In this document: positions 1 through 9,304 of the stretch, in pieces
Position numbering within the stretch: the first letter of the stretch is position 1
How the letters are laid out: the number at the start of each line of letters is the position of its first letter
From: Chara braunii
Lineage: Eukaryota > Streptophyta > Charophyceae > Charales > Characeae
Assembly: GCA_003427395.1 (NCBI GenBank)
Contig: BFEA01000087.1
Location: 1,860,908 to 1,888,797, forward strand
Direction of reading: 5' to 3'
Length of the DNA: 27,890 bases
Translations under genes and position numbers: made by a program
The notes under the pieces: model-generated
Told to the model about the DNA's origin: nothing
Seen by the model: the letters and a program-made list of their open reading frames with translations, nothing else
Databases searched by the model: none

Positions 1-292
1 CCCCCCCCCCTCACCCCCCCCGCTCCCCTCACCCATGCCTAAGTTAGCCTCATACCTTGCTGTCCTCGGGAACCTACCATCGTCTTTTTCTACCTGTTCC
101 TAATCTGTTCTGTCTGACTTTATTTTTCTGATTTCTCTTTGAAAAGTTAATGCCTTTTGCAAGGCAATGTTCATGGGCTCGCTTCTTTAGAGGATGCTGA
201 TGGTGACCTTTTCCACTTGTGAAAGTTCCCGATTTTAATTTTTGCAGGCTCCCGCAATGACCGAAGGATGACAGTTCAGTTCTGGCAAAGCA
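1..292. other. window edge, no gene seen
   Basis: The window opens with two C-runs and then ordinary mixed sequence. I see no open frame, RNA gene or repeat that I can support. The C-rich edge suggests the sequence was cut at a low-complexity tract. Confidence 0.5.
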
Positions 293-362
293 CCGAGGGA
301 GCTAGCTCAGTTCATACACACATGACTGTTGAAATACAGACCTGAGTTCGAATCCATATGGA
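293..362 (+). repeat. tRNA-like relic / possible head of a tRNA-derived SINE
   Basis: An A-box-like TAGCTCAGTT (near 303) and a B-box-like GAGTTCGAATCC (near 344) lie at tRNA-like spacing. Between them an anticodon-arm-like hairpin (CTGT/ACAG) shows GAA in the loop, the anticodon of tRNA-Phe. The T-stem does not pair and the acceptor stem is not convincing, so it is not a working tRNA. A decayed tRNA gene or the RNA polymerase III promoter head of a SINE both fit. No poly-A tail or target-site duplication was found. Confidence 0.5.
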
Positions 363-403
363 ACTAAATGAATGAAATTCTGAAATACCTGGGCAGTTGG
401 GCT

Positions 404-478
404 CGGTCAGTGTCAACGGTATCTCAACGCAGTTTCCCATCGGTCAGTGACAATGGTATCTCAATGCAGTTTCCCAAT
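404..478. repeat. two-copy tandem repeat, 37-bp period
   Basis: A segment starting CGGTCAGTG and ending GCAGTTTCCCA occurs twice in a row (404-440 and 441-478) with a few substitutions. It lies just downstream of the tRNA-like relic and could be part of a SINE body, which is inference. Confidence 0.75.
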
Positions 479-724
479 TTCAGGAAAAAAAGACAGTTAT
501 GGCAGAGCCAAAGATCCAACCTGGAGGGAGATCCCACTACCGATGTATGTGGACTAGTGGAGAGGGTGTGTGAGTCTGAAGCACCGCAGATCGGAACGGT
601 GATCGGCGGTGTGCTGTATTTGGCATTTGAGCGGGGGAACATGTATGTATTTTTGCGACCTCCGATTGGCCGCTCTTTTCTTTTTATTTTGTTGAGTAGA
701 TTGTGTACCGGACCTTCAACGCGA

Positions 725-762
725 GTGAAAATCATAATGATTTTTTTCATGATGATTTTCAC
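725..762. repeat. short inverted repeat
   Basis: GTGAAAATCATAATGA (725-740) and TCATGATGATTTTCAC (747-762) are reverse complements with one mismatch, around a six-T loop. The rest of 363-1274 shows no gene; its open frames are short, overlap on both strands and have no recognisable similarity. Confidence 0.7.
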
Positions 763-1274
763 ACACCTTCCACATACCTCTTTGGCTCGTAGCCCACGCA
801 TGGAAGAGAGGCTGAAATCTACAATGTGGGAGGTGTTTCGATCCCATCGCCTACAGCAAATACGTCATAGAATTACTCTAAACCACTAGTACCATTGCCG
901 CTTGGGAAAATAGCGGGCCTCGGGTAGGCGTCTGACCTTTGCAGAGGCCGAAACGAAACGACGGCCGCCGATCAGATTTATCAATGGCAGTCGTCGTCGG
1001 GCCCGACCTCCGAAAATTCAGGCGATTGGGAAAACAGCCAGTTTTCCCTATTTTCCCACCCGGGAGTACTAGTGGTCTAACATCTGTCAGAGCAAAGGAC
1101 CGGGGTGCACTGAGGCCGGTTTCTGAGTTTCTAGGAAGGCTCAGACTGCCGTCAATGAATATGGTCCGCGTGCCCACTCACATGCAGTCATCGGGGCTGC
1201 CACGACCACGGTCAGTGAATCATACGTGACATCTGACACAGCGCCTGGATGAGACAGGATCTGGGGGAAGAGCA

Positions 1275-1279
1275 GTTTC

Positions 1280-1313
<34 letters not shown>

Positions 1314-1417
1314 CCATTTCTCGTTTTGTGCGTGTCATCCTTGCTTGCGCATGGGCCATGCTAATCTTCTCTGTATCGTTCCAATTGTAACGGGTGTCCT
1401 GAAGGATTGTTTCTTTT
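1275..1417 (-). mobile_element. retroposed U6 snRNA copy with poly-A tail and 9-bp target-site duplication
   Basis: The U6-like body (1306-1408, minus strand) is followed directly by a 26-base run that is A on the minus strand (1280-1305). The direct repeat AAAAGAAAC (minus strand) flanks it at 1409-1417 and 1275-1283; the inner copy merges with the poly-A run. A genuine U6 gene ends in a T-run, so a poly-A tail plus target duplication indicates reverse transcription and insertion by a LINE-type enzyme. AAAAGAAAC fits the A-rich target preference known for L1-type endonucleases. Confidence 0.85.
1306..1408 (-). pseudogene. U6: U6 spliceosomal snRNA pseudogene
   Basis: Read on the minus strand, this matches U6 along essentially its full length. 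The core GATACAGAGAAGATTAGCAT, including the ACAGAGA box that contacts the 5' splice site, is intact. So are GATGACACGCACAAA (one nearby substitution) and the terminal GGTCCAAATT. Differences from the plant consensus are a lost base and substitutions in the 5' stem-loop, a changed base before TGCGC, and a 4-base insertion (extra CAAG) before GGATGAC. I see no plant upstream sequence element (TCCCACATCG type) or suitably placed TATA box on the 5' side (above 1408). With its poly-A end this is a retrocopy, not an active gene. Confidence 0.9.
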
Positions 1418-1812
1418 CTTTTGGAGCATTGTTTCTGTTCTCGGTCACGAAATGTTTTTTCCTGCTGATCTTACCTATTTCATGCTGCCACCCGCCCATC
1501 CCCCACCCGCCGGCTCACACCTGTGACACTGATCCAAATGCATGGCTAGTGGGACCTACCTTCTGGTTTCGACATGCGAGAAGTCCCAAAAAGCCAAGGA
1601 AGAGAAAAATCAGAATAAAGACAGTAGATACGTGAGCTGTATGCAGCTGGCCTTCTTCTTGGCCTGATTCATCCAGTTTAAATAGTCCAAAGTTCCTCCC
1701 ATGCTCGCCCTTAAAATGGGGGAAGCAATTGTTGGACTCGGAAAGGTGGTTTTCCACCCTCCCAACCTATTCCTTTCCTCTTCCAGTGTAGAGTGATTGT
1801 GACCATAGGATT

Positions 1813-1828
1813 AAAAAAAAAAAAAAAA
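1813..1828. repeat. poly-A run between two copies of a short direct repeat
   Basis: A run of about 16 A lies between two occurrences of GTGACCATAGGAT (about 1798 and 1837). The arrangement resembles a target duplication or a local slip, but there is no insert beyond the A-run. Confidence 0.5.
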
Positions 1829-1878
1829 GAGTGCTGTGACCATAGGATCAAAATGCCACTGACCATGAGTATCTGTGG

Positions 1879-1881
<3 letters not shown>

Positions 1882-1943
<62 letters not shown>

Positions 1944-2025
1944 CAAAAACACCTGCTGATGCCCCATAAGCTGAGTAAAAGGTGGAATCCGCCCTAGGAG
2001 AGACTTGCATCTGAGTACCTAGTTG

Positions 2026-2069
<44 letters not shown>

Positions 2070-2160
2070 CAGAGGCAAAAACAACTGCTAATGCCCCATA
2101 AGCTGAGGAGTAAAAGGAGGAATCCGCCCTAGGAGAGACTTGCATCTGGTTACCTAGTTC
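1882..2160. repeat. 135-bp tandem duplication, each unit carrying a (GA)n microsatellite
   Basis: A (GA)n tract (1882-1942) and about 85 bp of unique sequence are followed by a second (GA)n tract (2028-2068) and a near-copy of the same unique sequence. Landmark GCCCTAGGAGAGACTTGCAT occurs near 1991 and 2126. The minus-strand open frame through it (1711-2298) is Ser/Leu repeat translation, not a credible protein. Together with 1418-1881 and 2161-2377, no gene is seen here. Confidence 0.85.
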
Positions 2161-2377
2161 GTGAGGTCGTGCATTGGAGTATGGCCGTGCAATGGAGGGT
2201 ATTTGAAAATGATGATGCTCAGGTCCTATGTTTGTCGGTTCTTGTTGTATATTGGCCGGTGTTGATAATTCAACAGAAAATTTTTCTAAAATAATCATTC
2301 ATAATAAAATTTCAAACTAAAATTCTTAAATTTCTTGCCATCTTTAGAAATGGCATTCCACTTTTATGCAATGAAGT

Positions 2378-2755
2378 TGAATGAACCTCTTAGTTCAATC
2401 ACCAGTGAGCGCACACAATCACACCACATGCATGTATGAGTTCACACACATTTCACACTGGATGTCAGACTCTCAGAGAGATGAAGTCCAGGTAGCGCAG
2501 CTTATAATTCCAACAAATTATCATAAGAGCAGTAAGAGTTAAAGTCACCAGCGCACATCAGCGCATACCAAAAGGTAACCAGTATCCGGCATAAACTCTC
2601 AGGTAAGTTTCTGTTCCTCGCTGCTCTTTTCGCTTATGTATCTCTTCCCCTCGCTGGTCTTCTCCCTAACCATGTCCTCACTGTGTCTTCTCTCCCTACA
2701 TGTGTGCACAATCACAAACTTCTACTTCAAGGATCTACTCTGAATACACCCACTG

Positions 2756-2830
<75 letters not shown>

Positions 2831-3391
2831 GCGAAGCACTCTGGCTTCAGCGCTCTGCCTCTCACAATAGTGCACAAGTGCGCCAGCACTTCCACACTTC
2901 ATGCGAATGAGCAATCTGCCCGAATGAGGAGGCTGGCCAGTCCTTCTGTAGCCTTGGATTGCACTTCAACTTGTGCCAGCCTCTGCTTCTTGGGGCCTGA
3001 CTGGTTCCGGTACCACCTGTCTGCTTTCGAATGTCAAGGCCTGGAACCTTCCCGAATTTCCATTGGTCTGCTGCTGCTTGGGCCTTCGAGTCATGACTTT
3101 GCGATTTAAGCAATATGGTTTTGACTGTGGACTGTGACTCCTGCCTCTGAGACACGACTCTTGCCAGTGGAACTGCCCTTTTGCTCGTGGGGTATGACTC
3201 TTCAATATCACTTTTCATTATGAGACGCGACTTTTGCCCCTGAGATGCGACTGTTTGCTGGGTGCCTGTTGGACTGGACTGCTAAGGGACCCGATTGTGA
3301 CTTTCCCGAATTTGACTGACTTGGCCTTTCTTGGCCAGGGCCTCTGACCCTGAGACCCAAATTTGGGGTCTGAATCGTGGAAAGCCTTTCA
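2378..3391 (-). repeat. 3' LTR of the gypsy element
   Basis: It aligns with 9838-10828 from the AACCTCTTAGTTCAATCACC region to the final CTTTCA. It starts TG and ends CA on the plus strand. A pure (CT)35 tract (2759-2828) stands where the other LTR has about 90 bp of mixed sequence plus a short (CT)n. Many differences between the two LTRs are C/T or G/A. Just inside, the minus-strand sequence ending in GGCGAGAG is a weak candidate for a polypurine tract. Confidence 0.9.
2759..2828. repeat. (CT)35 microsatellite inside the LTR
   Basis: Uninterrupted CT dinucleotides. The matching site in the other LTR (about 10236-10258) has only about a dozen CT units, so the tract grew after the element inserted. 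Confidence 0.95.
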
Positions 3392-3438
3392 CTCTCGCCG
3401 GCCTAATTTCGAAGTCCTCTGAGAAAACAACTACCTAT

Positions 3439-4140
3439 CTACTCTATTAATTCCTTTTCGAGCCCTCTCATAGTACTCGGTGCAGTTTTAATTAGCGCTT
3501 CCCTAGTAAACCAACGATCCTCAGATTGGTTTTGATAAGCAAATCTTTCCTTGTATTGTCGCTGTGGCCTACCTCTGCGTCCGGATCTGAAAATATCTTC
3601 CCCAACAATTCTGTCCATATCATACTAAGTCTTCCCATCCATGTCAGGGGGAATCATCGATCTACGAGTAGGAAACAGGTCACTCGTAACGTAACGCAAC
3701 GTAGAAGTTTGGAAGCATGAAACACCGGAAAAGTGTGTAAGTGTGGAGGTATCTCGACAACATAGGAAGGGGATCATCTATATCACCAATCACATCTAAG
3801 ATCTGCCACCGTCCTCTATGGGCAGGTAGTAGTTTCTGGGAGATGTTCTCCTCAGGGAGAAACTCTCTGGACTTTACCCAGACAATCTCCCACAGCAAAC
3901 TGCGAAGGTCTACGATGCTTGTTTGCTTGCTCTATCATTTGATACTGTGCTTTAGCTGTATTTCCTTCCCTTTTCAATATCTTTCTGATACTGCACAGCA
4001 AACTCTCGAGTTCCCAGTGAAAGTCTCTGTATCCGATCAGGATTTAAACAGTCTATGGGTCTACGAGGGCGCCATCCCAAATGCAATTCGGTAGGTGTTT
4101 TTAAGTAAATAGATGTACAGAATTGTTATAGGCACTAGCA
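3439..4140 (-). pseudogene. gypsy Pol C-terminal tail, chromodomain-like
   Basis: The minus strand carries, in broken frames, the post-integrase segment: a stretch with VWVKSREF and AHRGRWQILDVIGD (about 3740-3900), then RSMIPPDMDGK (about 3640) and a terminal block with YKERFAYQNQSEDRWFTREA (about 3500-3560). It ends at a stop at 3439-3441, about 50 bp before the 3' LTR. The terminal block has the aromatic spacing of a divergent chromodomain, the module many plant gypsy integrases use to choose insertion sites. That assignment is inference. Stops and frameshifts occur throughout. Confidence 0.65.
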
Positions 4141-4302
4141 ACTTTGGACAAATGTTCATCCCAGTTAACCTGATCAGGTGGGATGTACATTTGCAATGTC
4201 TGCTGCAACAGTTTGTTCATTTGCTCGGTCAGTCCCTTAGTCTCAGGATGTCTACCTGATGACATAGTCAACTTGGATCCTTATACGTTCATAAGTTGCT
4301 GT

Positions 4303-4698
4303 CACTGTTCACCTGTGAACTGAGTATCTCTGTCACTAACAATGGTTAAACCACCAGTACCTGGCCCATCTATCGGCCGGGGCGCTTCCCGTATACGCGC
4401 CGCGCCATTTGGGCTTCGGCCTGCCGGACCGCATTGGCTGGAGGCCGCAGGCAAAACGACAAAGAAAATTGCGACGGCGGTTCGACAGGACTTGGCACGC
4501 AGTGTGCAGGGAGGCACGGATTCAATAGCTGAGCGAGGTACTGGTGGTTTAAGAGATGCCCAAAATCCTTCACCCAATGATTGAAAAATTCCCGAAATTA
4601 CCACTGTTCACCTGTGAACTGAGGATCTCCGTCACCAACAATGGTTAAGAGATGCCCAAAATCCTTCACCCAATGATTGAAAAATTCCCGAAATTACC
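4303..4698. repeat. 96-bp tandem duplication in the integrase; one copy filled, one empty
   Basis: The segment starting CACTGTTCACCTGTGAACTG and ending CGAAATTACC occurs twice. Copy 1 (4303-4601) is split by the 199-bp element; copy 2 (4602-4698) is uninterrupted. Removing the insert and one TTAA from copy 1 leaves 96 bp, the same as the period. The copies differ at several bases. Confidence 0.9.
4350..4548. mobile_element. 199-bp TTAA-flanked terminal-inverted-repeat element (piggyBac-type MITE candidate)
   Basis: The 13-bp ends ACCACCAGTACCT (4350-4362) and AGGTACTGGTGGT (4536-4548) are exact reverse complements. TTAA flanks the element on both sides (4346-4349 and 4549-4552). The adjacent uninterrupted duplicate has a single TTAA at the same point (4645-4648), which supports insertion with TTAA target duplication, the hallmark of the piggyBac superfamily. 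The interior is far richer in G and C than the surrounding retrotransposon and encodes no transposase. The ends do not start with the CCC usual for piggyBac, so the superfamily is inference. Confidence 0.82.
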
Positions 4699-5209
4699 TA
4701 ATCCGTCCTTGCTTCAGCGGGAAGTGGAACAAAAGTAGCGAATTTACTAAACCTATCCACTACAACAATAACTTGGCTTTTCCATTTCTGCTTCTTATTT
4801 TAGTGTCCATGAAGTCGATAGACAAAGAGTCTCCAGTACCTGACGGAATAGGCAGAGGTTTGAGTAAACCAAGGGGAGGCTGTGTGAAACTCTTGTTCCG
4901 CTGACAAACTTGATAGCCTTGCATATAAGCGATACAGTAATGTTTCATTCCAGTCCATGTATAGGAACGCAGGAGGTTAGCATTCGTTTTCATCCAGCCG
5001 AAATGTCCCTTAGTGTCATCACATTCCACTAGGATCAAACTTCTATTCTCTTCATTGTTAGGAATACATAGTCTATCATCCACATCCGTTTTTTCAAACA
5101 ATGGTCCTTGAGTCACTCTAGAATTCGGAACTTCATGATTTGCCTCTTGCGCTTTCTTTAGTAAAGCTAGGATCAGCAACGTATGCAGTATATGCATACA
5201 TCCAAATAT

Positions 5210-5600
5210 GTCATAATGGCACCGAAAAGGTCAGATTTCCTACTTAATGCATCAGCCACAACGTTATACTTCCCCTTGACTAGCTTTAACTCGAAATCAA
5301 ACTGACCACTCTCAGCGGCCCACCTTGTCAGTTTAGGTGTTATACGGGCCTGTGTTTTAAGCCAGCGAAGTGTCTCATGACTAAAGTACACTTTGTGTCG
5401 CCAGTGATTCAGGGCTTCCCGGAGAGCAAACAAGACCTTCTCACTAGGCCGTCGACATGACATAAACTCAACTGACTTGTACCCCTTCCCATCATCTTGC
5501 CGGAGTACAATTCCTATCCCATATTGATTGGCGTTAGTGGTCACTACGAAAAGCAAACATGGATCTCCAACTTTCAATATCGGGTAGTTAATTAGACATT
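5210..5600 (-). pseudogene. gypsy RNase H, decayed
   Basis: The minus-strand frame at 5173-5787 holds the RNase H part: FVVTTNANQYGIGIVLRQDD (about 5495-5555), then EALNHW, HETLRWLKTQARITPKLTRW and KGKYNVVADALSRKSD near its end. RNase H removes the RNA strand of the RNA/DNA hybrid during reverse transcription. The family's first catalytic Asp (usually TTDAS) is Asn here, and the DH of the later YSDHETL-type motif reads FSH after a small deletion. The activity is therefore expected to be lost. Confidence 0.85.
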
Positions 5601-6634
5601 TATTTAAACGCCTTCTTGTTTTTTTTTTCAACAATCTGTGTAATGGGGCAACAATTAATGTAAAGTTCCGAATGAACTTGTGGTAATAGATGACAGACCA
5701 AGGAACGAACGCAATTTTGTGTACGTGGGTTAGGCCAGTCTCGAATGACTGCAATCTTAGCGTCTTCCGGTGTAATGCCATCACCATCTACCATATGCTC
5801 AAGATATAGAACCTGACGCTTCACCCATTCACACTTCTTGGGGTCAATCTTGAAATTACCCTCTCGCAACTTATTTAGCACAACTCGAAGAGTCGAAGGT
5901 GCTCTCGTTGTGTTTGCTTAGACTCTTGCTGAAACTTAAGATATCATCCAAATAAACAACGACAAACTTATCAAGCCACTCACGAAATAAGTCATTCATA
6001 CATCTTTGGAAGGTTCAAGTTGCATGCGCGTTAGTTAGACCAAACAATATTATGTCAAACTCGATAGTGTTTGTACGTAGTCCGGAAGGTCGTCTTATGC
6101 TGGTCTTCTGACTCTACCTCAATCTGATTGTAGCCAGATTTCAAATCGATTAAAAAAATATATTCTCAACCTTGCACCCTATCAATCGTCTATCATGAGT
6201 AGCGACTCTGCATTTTTCATAGTTATAGCATTGAGCCCCCTGTAGTCTATGCGTATGTGCAGTTGACCGCCCTTCTTTGGTACGAATAGCACTTGGGATC
6301 TGAATGGTGAGGAACTTGGTCTAATTCACCCCTTTTTTAATACCTTATCTAATTGCTTCCGCAATTCTTCCAGTTCCATGGAAGACATTCTATAAATCGG
6401 GTCCTTGGGTATTTTGCTACTGGGTTCAAGATCGATCCGGTGCTTGATCGCTTTTTCAACCACTCTTTTTAGGGCCTCTCCCACATCTGCAAACTCACTC
6501 AACAATTTTCGTATCTCGAGGGGAACATGTTCTACATTTCTTTCTTTTTCACTCACCGGGCGCACATCCGCAACAAACACCTCATCTGTGAGGCCATTCT
6601 TAGCTGCATGTCGGACAAATGCAGGGACATTCAT
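5600..6634 (-). pseudogene. gypsy reverse transcriptase, decayed
   Basis: Minus strand. The N-terminal part (6326-6634) has HRIDLEPSSKIPKDPIYRMS and ends at a TGA where the family has Trp (a G-to-A change). It continues with [12 protein letters not shown] and [14 protein letters not shown] (about 6215-6290). The catalytic YLDDI motif is intact (YLDD codons 5943-5954) within [16 protein letters not shown]. The thumb region follows (NFKIDPKKCEWVKRQVLYLE, about 5800-5860) and continues out of frame to LHRLLKK. The enzyme would copy element RNA into DNA; several stops and frameshifts prevent a full product. Confidence 0.92.
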
Positions 6635-6650
6635 ACACTAATGGGCTAGA

Positions 6651-7090
6651 CTACTCTCTGCACGAATGCATGAAACAATCGTACCTTCTTTTTTCCACCA
6701 TGGGACTGGGGAGATAGCACCCATGCTCACCTAATTTGATGTCTGCATCCGCAACTTCGCCCCAATCAGTTCCTAAGAGCATGTTAAAAAAGAGATTGTA
6801 TTGCACTAAGAGTGTCAGGGAGTGCACAACTCGTTCCACTTTACTCCCTGCCTCCAACCAGAAGTGTGCCCTAACCCCTTCAACATAGCTATCTACTACC
6901 ATTTCTCTATTATCTGCTATTTTATTTATGATGGGTTGTTCTAACTTCTGATTTAAGCCCTATCCGCAACTTTTGCAAGCCTTTCTTATTGATATAATTG
7001 CGTGTTGACCCACTGTCCACTAGTGCACCAACCCTGACTCCTGTAACCTCTATATTTGCAATTATTAACTTCCCTTCTTTTTTTTCATTT
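6651..7090 (-). pseudogene. gypsy aspartic protease, decayed
   Basis: On the minus strand LIIANIEVTGVRVGALVDSG (about 7015-7070) contains the retropepsin catalytic motif, continuing as STRNYINKKGL. Downstream (6651-6902) is DSYVEGVRAHFWLEAGSKVE with NMLLGTDWGEVADADIKLGE, the second half of the fold. The protease would cut Gag-Pol into working parts. A frame change separates the two halves. The catalytic Asp-Ser-Gly itself is preserved. Confidence 0.82.
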
Positions 7091-7289
7091 CGGCCCAAGC
7101 GCGGTGACGAGTGAACAGTTCATCACCTATGCTTGCAGGGGAACCACCTAGAGAGATTCTAACACAAACAACCTCTGGGCAGTTAACTAGGTGGGGGTCA
7201 TTTTTTGTCCAAGTCTCTGCGATTGGGACCTTTGGATGAAAGGATGATAGTCTGCTTACATCCATAATAAAGGCATGTAACCTCTACTA

Positions 7290-9304
7290 GCCGTTCCCTT
7301 TTGGATACCTATATTCAAGACATAAGGGAACAATGTGGTCGGGGTCACCACATTTGAAACATTACCCGACAACCTTCCTCTCTTCCGAAACTTTTTTTTC
7401 TATTCCCATCTGTTCCTAGGGTTTGCCTGTGAGAATTCCAGGATGGGCTGGATACGGCCCCCCGTAATTACCTCTACCTCTGTGGAGTTGGGACCTCTAC
7501 CACCTTGCGAGGGACCATTACCTCTACCTCCCACATAGTAGCTACCTTCGCCCACCACCCCTCTGGCGGTGGGTCCTCTTCCTCCACCACGACCACGACC
7601 TCCTTTTCCTCTACCACGACCTTGTCTCCCTCCCCTGCGGGCTGCAACGGCCGCATAGTCCCCTCCCTATGCTAAGTGACTATTGTTGTCTTCTTCTAAC
7701 CCATAATCTATTTGGTCATAGGTAAGCGACTCTACCCCTCCTTCTTGGAAGGTGACCAGTAGGTCATCTTTGCTTGCTATATTGCTCGAAATTGTTCGGT
7801 CTTTCCACTTGTTTCCTGCCTATAGGTCTTTCCAGAAATGACAGTATTGTGCCTCATGTAGGAACTCAACATGATCTACTGCAATCTTGCTAAATTTCTC
7901 ATAGGTCATCTCTCTTCTTTAGTACGAGGATATAACTATGTTTTTATGAGATCTGGGAGCGCTCTGGCAAAGTTATTTAGAATATGTGTTGGTGTCAGTC
8001 CGTGATCTAGACATTGTAATAGTTCGTCCATCGTATCCTTAAGGGTTGACGCACTCTTCCACTTACGATCACTTATGTCGAGGATCAAGGATTTTGTTCT
8101 ACGGGTCAAATTCTTATCTTCAAATCTCTCTCTGAGGGTCTTAAAGAAATCATCAATATTGAATAATGGATGCCATACATGAATTTGCCATTAAAACGCG
8201 GTCCCATTAAAAAAAATTTTGTGCATACCGATAAGTAACCATAGTGACGTCCTAGTGGTAGATACTCTCTTCCTTCATCCCATTAAATGTCCATGGCAGC
8301 TTCACTTTCATCTTCTGCTTGGGCTCCGTTTCGCTGTCCCCTTCTATTTTGGAACCTTTCCCCTTTTTGTCTCCATCATCACCATCGTCTCCTCCACCTC
8401 CTCCCCCGCCTCCAATCTTCAAGTTTCTTATTATGGCAGGATCGATCAACTTCGTGACAAGGACTGTAATTAATTGATCAACATACTCATATGTACGATG
8501 GTCAATCTGTTCGGAGGCACTGCGCAAGAAATTATTCAAAATGCCTTCAAATTTTCCTTAGTGCATTTCCATCTGATTCACTGTCTGGGTAAGTGCAGCG
8601 AGTTCGTTATTAGTGTGGATGAGAGTGTCAGTTAGAAGGAAGAATGTCTCATCTGTGACAGCTTGTTATCTTTTTTGCTCTTGCAACAGATTCTGCAATT
8701 TTCCCCCCTCTTCTTTTATTCATTTTTTTTCGTTGTACTCCTGTCTTTTTACCGCCACCATCTTGTTATTCAATTGTGCCTTCTTCTCCTCCATCAATAG
8801 ATTCTTCTCCGCCGCGTTTTGGTTTGCAGATGCCAAGTTAATTATAAAGGCATTTTTCTCCTCCTCCGTCTCTTCTGGAAACTCTTGTCCTGTATCGGAA
8901 CTGCTCAATCCAATTTTAAATGTCTCCGACTGTCTTATACGGATTGCCCCTGCTTGACTGCTCTTAGTCTTTTCTTCTTGTAGCGGGGTTAGCCTGTCTC
9001 CCTTATCTTCTTCTTCTTCTTCTTCCAACTTTTTCATCATCTCTCTCTACTTCTCTTTCATCTCCTTCTCCATCTTTTATTTCTCTTCTAACAATTTTTT
9101 ATTCCTCCTTTCTTTTTTCTTCTCAGCGAGGCGGCGATCTATCTCTGCCTGCTCCTCAACTGTACTTGCTTGTGTTGACTTCCTAGATCTAAACACCGCA
9201 TGTGAACAGAAAGGCTGTTGGAAGCCAAGAGGGAAGATGAAGCGAAGAAAGGGTTCCCAAAGCACAAACAGGGTCAAAAGTGAGAACATGGGTTAGTCGT
9301 CCAT
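7290..9304 (-). pseudogene. gypsy Gag, decayed, with long charged coiled-coil N-terminus
   Basis: An ATG in strong context (ACCATGG) at 9304 is followed after two codons by a stop, so the start is already broken. The next pieces are Glu/Lys-rich and coiled-coil-like: EEQAEIDRRLAEKKKERRNK (about 9090-9160) and the frame at 8720-9040 (MMKKLEEEEEEDKGD, later EEKKAQLNNKMVAVKRQEYN). A Gly8 run and the Gag entry motif VKLPWTFNG follow (8252-8539). A Gly/Arg/Glu-rich stretch (7474-7656) precedes the CCHC knuckle. Gag packages the element RNA into particles. The reading frame breaks repeatedly between 8250 and 7660. Confidence 0.75.
7320..7361 (-). other. CCHC zinc knuckle of Gag (nucleocapsid)
   Basis: Fourteen codons on the minus strand read CFKCGDPDHIVPLC, an exact C-x2-C-x4-H-x4-C knuckle, the RNA-binding signature of retroelement nucleocapsid. 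It lies in a frame different from the neighbouring long open frames. Confidence 0.92.

Larger units (their letters stand above)
4140..5200 (-). pseudogene. gypsy integrase, decayed and interrupted
   Basis: Read on the minus strand, the zinc-binding part lies at about 4890-5040 (GHFGWMKTNANLL, then YQVCQRNKS). The first Cys of the expected CxxC pair is Tyr, so the zinc site is damaged. The catalytic core follows: first Asp in LSIDFMDT (about 4810-4830), second Asp in IVSDRDTQFTGE (about 4310-4345), Glu in GRHPETKGLTEQMNK (about 4215-4260). Integrase inserts the cDNA into the genome. Here the core is split by a 199-bp element at a TTAA site and by a 96-bp tandem duplication of the segment around the second Asp, so the enzyme is dead. 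Confidence 0.88.

Noticed and set aside
368-889. 173-codon plus-strand frame near the left edge
   Set aside because: It contains the duplicated 37-bp unit and a hairpin, overlaps a minus-strand frame of 125 codons, and shows no motif.
4302-4604. 100-codon minus-strand frame running through the 199-bp insert
   Set aside because: Chance read-through of a GC-rich insert fused to an integrase fragment. Most of it is off the integrase frame, and the insert plus TTAA (203 bp) is not a multiple of three.
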